Source: Eucalyptus grandis (Eukaryota > Streptophyta > Magnoliopsida > Myrtales > Myrtaceae). From it: a DNA stretch of 64,000 nucleotides. Each line of letters starts with the position of its first letter. Positions within the stretch are counted from its first letter, which is position 1. Shown here one piece after another: positions 46,895 through 58,706 of this stretch. The DNA lies in NCBI RefSeq assembly GCF_016545825.1, contig NC_052622.1, positions 12,095,001 through 12,159,000 on the forward strand, read 5' to 3'. The translations under genes and the position numbers were made by a program. The notes under the pieces are model-generated. The model made no database searches. It was not told the DNA's origin and saw nothing but the letters and a program-made list of their open reading frames with translations.

Positions 46895-47430
46895 TAACAA
46901 CCAGATAGTGGCATGTTTAACAACAGTTTCTGTGAAATCAACTTCAACTCCCTCTTCTTGATGAACCCTCTAGCCACTAACCAAGCCTTTAATCTGTCAA
47001 GACTTCCATCACGTGCTAGCTTAGTTTTAAACACCCATTTACAGCTTGTGACATTCATTTGGTTCATGTTCATGCTGACTTAAGGAGGAACTTTATATTC
47101 AGCCAAACATCCATATCTAGGATTTGGCTTTACAATCCCATATTTTAGTGGAGTTTGCATAGGGTGAACAGAGAGTGTACCTTCAGTGTTAGGTGGAGAA
47201 TTTAGGTGTGAAAAGTTTCAGCTATTTGAATAAGATCTTATTCTGGAGAAGCTGAGTTAGACTTGGGACTCTAAAAGAGATGAATTTTGTGACATTATAA
47301 CAGGATATGATGTATTGTAATGGCCAGCTTCCAAAATTCCACTATCATGTAAATGTCCTATATGTTCATTTGAGTGATATCTCACTTGTTCTTCACTTGT
47401 AGAGTCTAGAAGATTAATTTCTTCTGCCCC
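46895..47430 (-). mobile_element. Ty1/copia reverse transcriptase fragment
   Basis: The minus strand reads CKWVFKTKLARDGSLDRLKA, WLVARGFIKK, then after a frame change EEGVEVDFTETVVKHATIW, the core start of plant copia RT (normally GCKWV...KGEVERYKARLVAKGF.Q..G.DF.ETF.PV). Upstream on the same strand are GTLSVHPMQTPLKYGIVKPN and PRYGCLAEYKVPP, the linker that precedes RT. No LTRs or other domains. The fragment sits near the symmetry centre of the large inverted duplication. Confidence 0.8.
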
Positions 47431-49645
47431 ACTGCCTAAATTTACCAACATAATTAATTTAAAATAGTTTAATTTTGTCGACTTATTAATCAAAATAAAT
47501 TCATAAAAAAATAATTAATTAGGGAGAGAAGTACTTTTGTCCACTTATTAATCAAAACAAATTCATCAAATAAAAAAATAAAATAATTGAAGTAGAAACA
47601 AAACAAAGTAATACCTTGACCAACTCCTTCCCCAAGCAAGACCCCATAGCTTAGCTAAGCTAGCGGGAGAATAAACAAGAAAAAGTTAATGAACATCTAT
47701 TTTTAGATAAAATGGTCTATTTAGTTAACTCTCTTAATTTAGTTTGTTTTTCCTAGAAAAACTTGAGTTTAAACATTGGGCAAGCATGGGAATTCCATGG
47801 GCATGGGCATGGCATGTTATGTTTAGACTCCTCCTTAAATTTACCCAAAATATTAATTCAAAATAGTTACTCCCTTTGCTTTACATTTTGTCCACTTATT
47901 AGTCAAAATAAATAGAATCAAATTCTAAAAAAATTAAAATTCATCAAAAAAAATACTAATTCATTACTCTTCATTTTTACTAACAAAATAAAAACTCAAA
48001 TAAAAAAAATAAACTGTTCATACTGAAACAAAAGAAAATAATTATTGGAAAATCCAAATGCTCCATACTTAAGTAACTTACCTTGAGTAAGGCCAAGCAA
48101 GCCCAAGCCACACGAGCATAATTCATCAAAAGTTCCTCAAAATAAAAATAAGAAAGTTAATCATACATAAATTTTGAATAATGAATAATGGATAATGAAA
48201 ATTAGCCTCTTAGTAATCAAAATAAATCTTTTTACTCAGAAAAAACATTGGGCACGGCTCTACTTAGAACATAAGTATTATTCGGCATGGGCATGTTTAG
48301 TCTCCTTAAATTTACCCAAAAATTAATTTTTATTTTCTCCATTTATTAGTCAAAATAAATAAATCAAATAAAAAATTAAAATAATTTAAAAATAATTAAT
48401 TAGGGAGAGAAGTATAATGGCTTTAAAGAGAAAGTATGAAACAAAACCTACTCCTTATCCAACTCCAAGCAAGCCCCACATAGCTTAGCTAAGCTAACCA
48501 CAGCTAAGCTAACCACTTCCGGAGAAATAAGTGGATTAAGTTCCTTAAAAAAAATTAATGATCTTTAATAATTGATCATCTCTATTTAGTTTAGTCTCCT
48601 AATTTAGTTTGTTTTTCCCTGGAAAAACCTGAGTTAAAAACTTAAGTTTAAACATTGGGCACCCTACCGGCATTGGAATGGGCATGATGGCATGTTATGT
48701 TAAATTTACCCAAAAATTAATTCAAAATAAATTCATCAAATTAAAAAATAAAATAATTAATTAGGAGAGAAGTAAAATAAATTCATCAAAAAAAAAAAAA
48801 AAAGCTATGCTCTTCTTTACTAACAAAAACTATGCATAATGAAACAAAAGAAAATAATTATGGGAAAATCCAAATGCTCGAACTTAAGTAACTTACCTTA
48901 GGAATGCCAAGTAACCCCCACAAGCATTTCCTCGAAAAAAAAATAAAAAATTTAATCATACATAAATTTTGAATAAATTTTGAATAATGAATGATGATAA
49001 TGAAAATTAATCTTTTAGTAATCAAAATAAATATGTTTACTTAGAAAAAAAGGACTTTAGTCTCCTTAAATTTACCCAAAAAATTTATTCAAAATAAATT
49101 CATAAAAAAAAAAATAAAATAATTAATAAGGAGAGAAGTATAATGGCCAGAAAGTATCAATTGAAACAAAACAAAATAATAATTATGAGATTTCCGTACC
49201 TTGACCAAATCCCTTCCCAAGCAAGACCCGCATAGCTTAGCTAAGCTAACCAACCGAAGTGGGAGAAATAAGTGGATTAAGTTCCTAAAAAAAATTTAAT
49301 AATCATCCAAGCTTCTGGTCTATTTAGTTAACTCTATTAAATTAGTTTGTTTTTCGCTAGAAAAACTTGAGTTTAAATATTAGGCACCGCACGGGCATGG
49401 GATGGGAGGCATGGGAATGGGCATGGCCATGGCATGTTATTTTTAGTCTCCTTGTTAAATTTACCCAAAAATTTAATTCAAAATAGTTACTCCTTTGCTT
49501 TACATTTTGTCCACTTATTGATCAAAATAAATTCATCAAATTAAAAAAAATAATTAATTAGGAGATTCATCAAATAAAAATAATAAGTATTCATTACTCT
49601 TCTTTACTAACAAAAACTATGCATAATGAAACAAAATAAAATAAT

Positions 49646-50967
49646 GGGATATGTGCAACACAAGTCCTAAAACTTACAAGGAAAGTGCAATTTAGTCCTA
49701 AAACTTACAAAAAGTGCAATCGAGTCCTAAAACTTGTCAAATTAGTTCAATTGAGTCCTAAAGTTAACGCCGTCAAACTGAGTAACGGAAAATGCTGACG
49801 TGGCGCTGACGTAGCATTTTAAATGATTTTTTATTATACACGTGGCTTTTAACATTATTTTTTATTAAAAAAATTTAAAAATTAGATTTAAAACTAAAAA
49901 TGAAAAACTAAAATTTAATTAAAAAACAAAACTGTTAAAAAATTAAGAAAATGGCACCAGCGGGCATTTCCACCGCAGCCGCCGCCCATCGCCGGAGGGG
50001 CCGGCGACGGTCGCCGGCCCGGGCGAGGCCTCGCCGGCCTCGGGTGAGGCCCGACCGCCCCGCCAGTCGGGCGAGGACACCCAGATCTGGGCACGCCGGC
50101 CCTCACGGGGGCCGGCGACCCCGCCCTCCCTGCGGGAGGCCTCGCCGCCCTCGCCCGGGGTCGGCGATGCTCGCCCAGATCTGGGCACGCCGATTCAGCT
50201 CCGTCGCACTCCCGACGCTGTCCAGATCTGAGTGAGTGGGTTCCGGAGGGCAGGAGTTCCGTCACCGTCGCTGCACCGGATTGCTGCCGAGTCGTGCCGC
50301 CGTAGCCCCGACGCCGTCCCTAGCAAACCAGCCGTGACCCTTTGCGGTGCCGGGCTGCTACCGTTCGTTCTCCGACGTCCTACGTTGACCCCTAACGCCA
50401 TTGCTGCACCGGACTACCGTCGTCGCCCAACCGCCACCGACGACTCCACCCGATCCAGCGTCGGGGACGCCAGATCCGGGCGAGCATCGCCGACCCTAGA
50501 TCTGGGCCGGCGTGCCCAGATTTGGGCGTCCTCGCCCGACAGCGGGGTGGCGGCCCTCGCCGGGGCCGGCGAGGCCTCTCCCGGCGAGGCGCAGGCCACC
50601 CCGCCCAGACCGGCGACCGTCGCCAGCCACTCCGGCGATGGGCGGCGGCGGAAGCACCACCGGTGCCTTTTTATTTTTTTGCACAGTTTTGTTTTTTAAA
50701 AGAAATTTATCTTTATCTTTTCTGTTTTTAAATCTAATTTAGACAAGAATAAAAATAATGTTAAAAGCCACGTGTATAATAAAAAATCATTTAAAATGCT
50801 ACGTCAGCGCCATGTCAGCATTTTCCGTTACTTAGTTTGACGGCGTTAACTTTAGGACTCAATTGAACCAATTTGACAAGTTTTAGTACTCGATTGCACT
50901 TTTTGTAAGTTTTAGGACTAAATTGCACTTTCCTTGTAAGTTTTAGGACTTGTGTTGCACATATCCC
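49646..50967. mobile_element. Non-autonomous Mutator-like element 2 (1322 bp, long TIRs, GC-rich core)
   Basis: Starts GGGATATGTGCAACACAAGT and ends with its reverse. TAAAATAAT flanks it exactly on both sides (49637-49645 and 50968-50976), the 9-bp duplication typical of Mutator-like elements. Other array units (48850, 51620) have the uninterrupted AAAATAATTATGGGAAAATC and serve as empty sites. The terminal inverted repeats are about 400 bp and change from AT-rich to very GC-rich (CCGCCGCCCATCGCCGGA on both arms). The remaining core (about 50050-50560) repeats GCCCAGATCTGGGC-type words. Frames on both strands in the core are arginine/proline/alanine-rich and reflect composition. No transposase. 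Confidence 0.9.
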
Positions 50968-51784
50968 TAAAATAATTATGGGAAAATCCAAATGCTCCAA
51001 ACTTAAGTCAAGCCATAACTTCCTCAAAATAAAAATAAAAAGGTTAATCATACATAAATTTTGAATAATGCAAACAAGATAATGATGATAATGAAAATTA
51101 GTCTCTTAGTAATCAAAATAAATCAAAATAAATCTGTTTACTTAGAAAAAGGAAATCCAATGCTCTACTTAGAACATTGGCACCCTCTACTTAGAACATA
51201 AGTAACATAACGGGCATGTTTAATCTCCTTAAATTTACCCAAAAAAATTAATTCAAAATTATTTATTTTCTCTGCTTATTAATAAAATAAATTCATCAAA
51301 TAAAAAAATAAAATAATTAATTAGGGAGAGAAGTAGAATGGCTTTAAAGAGAAAGTATGAAACAAAACAAAATAATAATTATGACATTTCCGTACCTTCT
51401 CGACAACTCCTTATCCGACTCCAAGCAAGCCCAAGCAAGCCGCATAGCTAAGCCGCATAGTTACTCCTTTGCTTTACATTTTGTCCACTTATTGATCAAA
51501 ATAAATTCATCAAATTAATAAAATAAAATAATTAATTAGGAGATTCATCAAATAAAAATAATAACTATTCATTACTCTTCTTTACTAACAAAAACTATGC
51601 ATAATGAAACAAAAGAAAATAATTATGGGAAAATCCAAATGCTCCAAACTTAAGTAACTTACCTTGAGGAAGGCCAAGCAAGCCCCAGGAGCATAATTCA
51701 TCATAAGTTTCTCATAAAAAATTAAAAGTTAATCATACATAAATTTTGAATAATGCAAAGAAGATAATGATAATGAAAATAAAT

Positions 51785-52283
51785 AGGGAAAAATACCAAA
51801 AATAGTCGTAAACCTTTTTTGCACCGATGCAGTTAGTCCTAAACTTTTTTAATTAGACCAATTTAGTCCTAAACCTTTTTACATTAGTACCTATTGGCTA
51901 AGACAAATTTTATAATTTTTATATTTTTCAGATTTGTTAAATTATTATTTTTCTTTTTTTCTCTTTTTTTTTTTTCTTTTTATTTTCTCCTTATCCTAGG
52001 TCACTTTGGCGGACCAACCATCCCTGCGCCCCTCGCAGCTCGCCAGCCAAAGGATAAGGAGAAAAGAAAAAAAAAAAAAAGAGAGAAAAAAAGGAAAAAA
52101 AATAATTAAAAAATCTGAAAAAATATAAAAATTATAAAATTTGTCCACATGACGCCACATAATAAGACCGCCGGTGGCCACGTGAGCAATTTTTGTCTTA
52201 AATTAGCTGGATGGACTACTGAAGTTTAGGACTAAATTGGTTTAATTCAAAAGTTTAGAATTGACTATTTTGGTACTTTTCCC
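51785..52283. mobile_element. Non-autonomous Mutator-like foldback element 3 (about 499 bp)
   Basis: Ends are AGGGAAAAATACC and GGTACTTTTCCC, flanked by AAAATAAAT on both sides (51776-51784 and 52284-52292), a 9-bp target duplication. The inner TIR parts (CAATTTAGTCCTAAAC and its reverse; CTTATCCT...AGGATAAG at the middle) pair along almost the whole length, so it is a foldback element. Nothing is encoded. Confidence 0.88.
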
Positions 52284-54730
52284 AAAATAAATCTGTGTAT
52301 TGGTGTATTTAGTTTTGTCTCTTAGTAATCAAGATAAATCTGTTTACTTAGCTAAGGTAGAAAAATGTTGAGCAAGGAAAATAAATAAGGACTTTCACCA
52401 AACCACTATCCCTCAGATTATTTTTGAGGGAAGGGGTTAAGCAAGAGGCTGCAGGACTACAGCAGCAGAACTTAGCAAGGATAAATGAGATGGCATTAAG
52501 GTGAAAACAAACCTCATTCAACTCTTCAACCTTTTGCTTCCTCAAGCAATGCAAGAAGTCAAGAAGAATTTGCATATGTCTCTCGGCTTCCTCTTGTTCC
52601 ATTTTTCTTCTTCTTCTGCAAGAAACACGATAAGGCTATCTAGCTCCTCGATTGACACTAGACAACCCTATGGATAATCAAAAGGCCATATTAACAAAAT
52701 ATATTTCAACTCAAAAACAACCAACACAGTCCAAATTATTTTGTTCTCCACGGCTACTTAGCCTGGAGCATCATTGGATAGCATCTCTAGGTTATTAAGA
52801 TTGAAGGTCAACTGTATTTTTCTATGATTGAAATGGTATCCATAAAGAAGTACGAACAAGTTCAAAGGAAAGGATCAACATCTAATACTTAATACTTATA
52901 AATCCATAAGATCTGTGGCTCATGGTTTACTTAGCTAAGGTAGAAAAATGTTGAGCAAGAAAATAAATAAGGAAGAGAGATCTATCTAAAATTTGATTAA
53001 GGCATGTGTTAAAGTCATGGGTTACAACTTCCGTGCACTATAATTGTCGCAACCTATTTTTCGCCTAAAACAAGTTTAATAGACTACTAAGTTTTTATAC
53101 TAAGTTTTTAAACTTAGCTCAGGCTCCCTTCATAGGAATTCACGACTTAAAGTTCAAATATTTAACATGCAAAAAATTATTAACTAGAAGTCGTTCCTAA
53201 TCGACTAATTGAGTTTATTACTATCATGCACATGCAAATGTAGTCACCACATGAGTCCTCATTCATTATTAAAGAATAAATTGCATCACATCAATCATTT
53301 TTTTTTTAGAATTCTTTTATAAAAATGCATTTTTAAACTAAATGACTTAATCTTATTAATATGCAAATTCTAATTAAATGGGTCTATTCTGATTAAATAA
53401 TCGTATTATGCAAACTAGTTAACATGCACATGGTATTTTTGGATTTTTATATTGAAATTCAAAATTTATAAAGATTAATCTATCTAAAAAGGGATAATTT
53501 TCTAATTTATTCCAAGGATTAATTTGACTTAAACCCTATCCTATCTTAAAAAATTATTTTTTTGGAAAAATGAGATAATTAAAATGTGCGATCATTATCT
53601 AAAAATAAAAAAATTAATTTAGGTCCAACCCTAACTTATTTCTAAAAGTGCCCTAAAAATGTAATCCTAATTTACTAAACCTACATGTCTAATTTACCTA
53701 TATGCCCATGCAGAATTTTGATTTTTTTGATTTTCTGATTTTTTTAAGATAAGTAATTATTAAATAAATATTAAATCTAAACTATCAATAAAATAAAAAT
53801 AAAGGATTACAATAATTTGGACAAAATCCTAACGGATAATGCCTACAAAATACAAAATGCACAAATATTAACATTCAATATTACAATTCAAATAATTAAA
53901 CTAAAAAAATGCTATCAAATAAAATAAACAGAAAAGTAACATAAAAATAAAGATAAAAAAAAAAAAAAACTGAACTACAAAAATAAAAAAGAACAAAAAC
54001 TACCTAAAGGGGGGAAGTAAACCGACGGTGGACGGTGCTGGGCAATCGTCGGAGCTCCGGCGGGAGCGGTTGCAGATGAACGGCAGCGGCTCGAGCTCGG
54101 GGCAGCGGAGATCGGTGGAGCAAGGGCACGGCGCGGCGTCTGGCGGGGCTGGCGGGGATCACAGTGGCACGGGGGCCGACAGTGTTCGGGTGTTCGCGTT
54201 GGGCGCGCAAGCAGAGGCTGGCGGGCGCGACGGGGCCGAGCAGGATGCTAAGGCGGTGGCGAGCAACGGGCCGGACTCAGCGACGGGTGGGTCGCAGGTT
54301 GCAGAGGCGCGGCGGCGTCGGACTCCGAGCGGTGATGCGGCTGCAGGCGAAGCAGGGGGTCGGTGCAGGTTGCTGCAGCGGGCGGTCAAGGCGGAGCGGC
54401 GAAGGCGTCGAGTGGGCTGGCGGAGGTGTCGGGTCGCCGCAGCTGTAGCAAGGACAACAAGCGGCGGTGCTGGTGCGGTGGCCAGCGGGAGGAGCGAGGG
54501 GCGGTGCCGCGCGGCGTCCGGCGTGGGGGGTGACCGGCGAATCGCTGGTGAAGCGACAGTGGACAGCGAAGAGAGTGCTGCACGAAGGAGAAGAACAGTG
54601 CACTGTTCTGTTTTTTTTTTTTTTTTTACTCTTACCTCTCACGTCACTTCTTTCTATCTCTTTTCTGACTTTTTTCTTTTCTTGTCAGAGAAAGAAAAGA
54701 GAAAAAGCTTTCTTTTTGACCAAGACAGAC

Positions 54731-57658
54731 GGGTGCGTTTGGTTCAACTTTTGGGAAAAGCCTTTGAGATAATGCAAAGACCTTTAGCCTAAAGAGGTTT
54801 GGTAAAATGCAAAGACTGTTTGGTAAACTATAATTCAAAAATGCCTTGGAAAGTGGCTTTGGGGAAATGTTGTTTGGTAAACATATATTTGGAAAGTCAT
54901 TTACTATGACCAATTTAAGTTTTTTTTTTTTTTTTTTTTAAATTGAAGAAAAAACAATGGTTGTAACTTTTATATTTGCGTGTTAAGAATAACGTATTAA
55001 AGACATTAACAAATTTACAAACCAAAAAATACATTAAGGTAGATTTTTCGCAATTAAAAAGAAAGTAATTTTATTATAATAAGCACGGCCACATATATTT
55101 TGAGGAAAAAAAATGTTATCCTTAAATATTTCATGCACATTCTTGGACGATTCCAAGGGATAGCAACCGCCAACATTCTCATGTCATCATCTAACAGGAA
55201 ACGGATGCTCGAAAAATCACATTTATGCATTAATCGATGTGCAACAACATAAGTGTTTAACATACATCAACATATTAGTTTGAAAAATAAAAGCCACAAT
55301 CTTTAGTACAATTGACATGCATCAACCCATATGTCTTAGGAGCAATCCCTCATAAAAAAAAGCACCAATCAAGTAGAAACCAACATGTTTTAGCAATGGT
55401 CACTATACAATAGTGTTACTCAGTACAACCACATTTAATGTCTGTCTCACTTTTTCTGTTTCGAGACTTCAACTTGCATATTGTTGTTCGTGTTCACCAT
55501 ATGCTCAATCCTTTCCACTTTCCAGCAACATATTGCGCAGAGACTTGAACTAGTGGTGAGTTGATACCTTGAAGAGCCATCCAAGCAATTTCCTTCTCCC
55601 ATCTTTCTTTAATCCCACCAAGCAAAAGAATCTTTCCAATAACATTAGATCCAGTTAGACTAGTATCGAATCTAAAAATACAGCCTTATCATCATTTTCA
55701 TATTGCATCAGAGGCTCATAAATTTGCTGTAGGATGACTGCCTAAAAGGTATAGGTTAATATTCTCGGTGATATATTACAGCTTGATGTGATAGCATTTT
55801 GATTGTAATGCCAAGGAATGGGTCTACGAACAACAACACCAGCATCATGAACAGGGAAGGGAACCAAATTTTGGTATTGAATGCATCTGCGCAGACCACT
55901 AGTTTTATCCCAAGAGATGTGGTGCTTCAAGCACCAGCGTAAACAGGCCACGACCTCCACCCCAAATACTCCGGAAATCCTATTTAAAAATCAAACCATG
56001 GTCAGCAATGGAAAGAGAGCCGCACAAGAGAACAGGTAACATTTGAAATAACAGAGGAACTATCTGTCCTTTCAGCACTTTCCTCAACGAGTTCTCACTC
56101 GTGATCCTCCATGAGGAGGTCCTGCATATTAATAATAACCCCAAAGGCTGATGCATGCTCAACTACAAAAGCAATATGAAGATTGAGAATGGATGGAGAT
56201 CCATGAAACATTGATTTCGATGAGGAAAATGTGAGGGCTTTGAGGATTTGGGAACGAGTCAATTACGACGTAAAAAAACAAAAATGCACACATTGATGTT
56301 AGAAAAAGTTGCACAGGAACGCAACATGCAAAAATTGTATTACTTTAACGACCTCAAAGACCTCTTCAACAAGCTTTCCAGCATCAATCTGAATAAAAGC
56401 CAATATAGATAAATAATTAAATGAAATAAGATCGGGCAAATAAATGTACAGAATTTCAACATATTTAGAGATTTCCTCACCATTCGACTTTTCCTTAGAA
56501 TTGTAATACTCAATAACTAAAAGGCTAGACTCGAGAACACCTTAAACATTTTCTTTATTGTTTCTATATTGTCATCTTCTCTTCCCTTCAAAACCAGTAA
56601 GAAATAGTGGAAAAATATCAACAGCTCAATAAAAATGGTAGCACAGATCCTATTTAACTTCGAGGAAAGATCAAGATAACAACTTATTTCTACGAGACAA
56701 CATAAAATTAATAATAAGCTCATAAAGGGAACTGAACTAATCGATTCAAATCAACTCACGTGAGCCGTGGTAAGCAATTCACAAGAAGCCACCCCCAGCT
56801 TTGAGCCAAACCATTCCACCATACTTTTCCTATACGGATCCCGCGAATGCTCCGACTCAAATACGCTCTAATCAGCAAGCTCAGCCCAGAATTTCCCCCA
56901 ACTTTTTCAAGAATTTCAAAGCACGCGAACCTAATCGAAAAGGAAAATGGGAAAACTTGGAATGCTGGGTGGTGAGAGAGTCCAACCTGTGAGCAATCAG
57001 AGAGATAGGGAACTCTTGCTGTAATTTGTGACTCCAACCCGATTGGCGACACACCAGAGAGAGAGGGGGGGTTCGGCCAGTCGTCGTTACACGCCAGGTG
57101 CGGTGATGCCGGGGTCCCGCGACCTCGATGAGCCTCACAGCAATAGATCTAGGCGATGATGCAACTGTCGACTAGGCGACTGGCGACGACCATCGATCAA
57201 GTGGCCGGAGGTGACCAGGTGAGCAATGTCACTGGCTGATCAACGTTCGTGCAGCGAATAACAGAGGCGAGAGGGCTGTGTTTCGTTAGACAAGCGATCG
57301 AGTGAAGAGAGGCGAGGGAAGAGAGACGCGAGAAGAGAGGAGACGCGAGGCGAGGGAAGAGAGAGGCGAGGGATTAGGGTTTTGACATTAAAAAGGGGTA
57401 AATGTGGAATTATGGTTAACGAGTGAGGGTAAGATTGGAAATTCAAAAAATTCATTAACTGAGGTACTGTTGCATGCCGAGAATGCCAGAAAGCCAAAGC
57501 AGGGGAGAGGGAGCCTTGAGCTAAGGGCCTTTACAAGGCCTTACAAATGCTAGCATTTCCCAAATGGGCTCCCAAAAATAATTGTCAAACACACTTGCCT
57601 TCGCCCAAGGGGCTTTAGACGTCCAAAGGACTTTGCAAAGTTGTTCCCAAACGCAGCC
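54731..57658. mobile_element. 2.9-kb TIR element with gene-like cargo
   Basis: Left end GGGTGCGTTTGGTTCAACTT, right end (reversed) GGCTGCGTTTGGGAACAACT, and both continue with matching words (AAAGCC, TTTGCAAAG/ATGCAAAG). This end sequence resembles PIF/Harbinger- or hAT-type ends, but I see no clear target duplication, so the superfamily is open. The inside contains minus-strand exon-like segments (see 55449-56400) and, at 57000-57400, a GA-rich leader-like stretch. No transposase motif was recognised. Confidence 0.6.
55449..56400 (-). other. Unidentified coding-like cargo inside the TIR element
   Basis: Minus-strand segments include IDAGKLVEEVFEVVK (after acceptor TTCAG near 56385), SMFHGSPSILNLHIAFVVEH and GVIINMQDLLMEDHE (56100-56210), AVILQQIYEPLMQYENDDKA (near 55700), LTGSNVIGKILLLGGIKERW followed by EKEIAWMALQGIN (55560-55660), and ERIEHMVNTNNNMQVEVSKQ ending in KK and a stop at 55449. 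The RWEKEI.WMALQGIN part resembles alpha-N-acetylglucosaminidase, but the rest does not, so I do not assign a function. Several frame changes and stops intervene. It may be a captured and decayed host gene. Confidence 0.4.
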
Positions 57659-57998
57659 GAAGCCTTCTTGCAAAAATTCCTTATTTTCTTTGAATTTTCT
57701 CACTCCCGAAACTTTGTGCTCTCAATTTTCCGAAAACCCCCCCTCGCATCCGTATGGATCCACTTATTTTATAGTAATTTCTAGACGGCCGCTCTATATG
57801 GCATTTCTCGAATTTCTCTGTAAATTTTCAGATTTCTTCCATTTTGCAAAAAATTATTACCCTTTATCCACCCGAAATATCCAAATTTTAATTTTCCCCG
57901 CATAATTCAATCAAATCAATTTCCCCTATTTTCAAAAATACAATTTGATTTTTCTAAAATTAGGTGTCAACATGCGTGTCCTGTGCATAAAAAAGAAA

Positions 57999-58706
57999 GG
58001 GCCTACATGTTTTTGTTTTTTATTTCTGTTCTTGAACACTTTTTTTGTTCAGGAACAAAAAAAGAACAAAAAACGCGTTTGGTTGCGTTTCTGTTTTTTT
58101 TTTGTTTTTTTGTTCCCGGAACAAAAAAAAGAAACAAAAATTTTTACTTCTTGTTTCAAAAACAAAAATGAAGAAACGTTTCTCTTCTCTCTCTTCTTCT
58201 TTTTTCTTCTTTTTTCTTTTGCCGGTCGCCGGCCCTCGACCATGGCCGACGACCGGCCGTCGAGGGCCGGCGACGCCGTCGAGGGCCGGCGAGGCCGAGC
58301 CTCGAGCTCGCCCAGATCCGGCAAGCCCGAGCTCGCCTAGATCCGGCGAGCCCGAGCCTTGCCGGGGCCGGCAATGCTCGGCCTCGTCGGGGCCGGCAAT
58401 GCTCGGCCTCGCCGGGGTTGGCGAGCCTCGCCGTGGCGGGCGAGTCTGCCGGCCCCATCGGCCGGTCGCCGGCCTCCGGCGACCGGCCGAAAAAGAAAAA
58501 AATAAAAAAGAAAGAAAAAAATAAAAATTAAAAGAAACAAAAAAAGAATAAAATTTACCAAACGTGTTTCTATTATTTTTTTATTCCTGGAACAAACGTT
58601 ACTAAACGCGTTCTTTTGTTCAAAAACCGTTCCCGGAACATAAACACTTTTTATTTATTTATGTTCTCGGGAACAAAAAGGAACAGAAATAAAAACATGC
58701 GCACCC
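57999..58706. mobile_element. 708-bp TIR element with GC-rich core
   Basis: Left end GGGCCTACATGTTTTTG, right end (reversed) GGGTGCGCATGTTTTTA; both continue with TTTCTGTTC and GTTC-AGGAAC/CCGGGAAC words, giving TIRs of about 170 bp. The core (58200-58490) is GC-rich and shares GCTCGCCCAGATC and GCCGGCAATGCTCGGC-type words with the core of element 2 at 49646. No clear target duplication, no transposase. Confidence 0.65.

Larger units (their letters stand above)
47440..52400 (-). repeat. Right tandem array of the same units, reverse orientation
   Basis: Seven or more units of about 350-500 bp in minus orientation, for example GGCATGGCATGTTATG at 47808, GGCATGGGCATGTTTAG near 48285, then 48680, 49425 and 51210, with AAGCTAAGCTATGxGG-type words and GGGAAAATCCAAATGCTC in each. 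Two Mutator-like elements (49646-50967 and 51785-52283) have inserted into units. The array has roughly twice the length of the left one after removing insertions. Confidence 0.85.
53045..57972. mobile_element. Probable gypsy-type solo LTR, split by a nested TIR element
   Basis: The segment starts TGTCGCAACCTATTTTTCGC and ends AAAATTAGGTGTCAACA, start and end forms common in plant Ty3/gypsy LTRs. Removing the nested element (54731-57658) leaves about 2 kb. It includes AT-rich parts and a GC-rich block (54010-54600) with long frames on both strands, which I take as composition. No gag or pol follows and no clear 5-bp target duplication was found, so 'solo LTR' is an inference. Confidence 0.55.

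Noticed and set aside
49915..50700. Arg/Pro/Ala-rich frames in the GC-rich core at 50 kb
   Set aside because: They fall inside the TIRs and core of a Mutator-like element and are open in several frames on both strands. No transposase or protein family recognised.
54028..54792. 254-residue plus-strand frame rich in Gly/Ala/Arg
   Set aside because: GC-rich composition keeps several frames open on both strands. There is no known domain, and it lies within what looks like an LTR.
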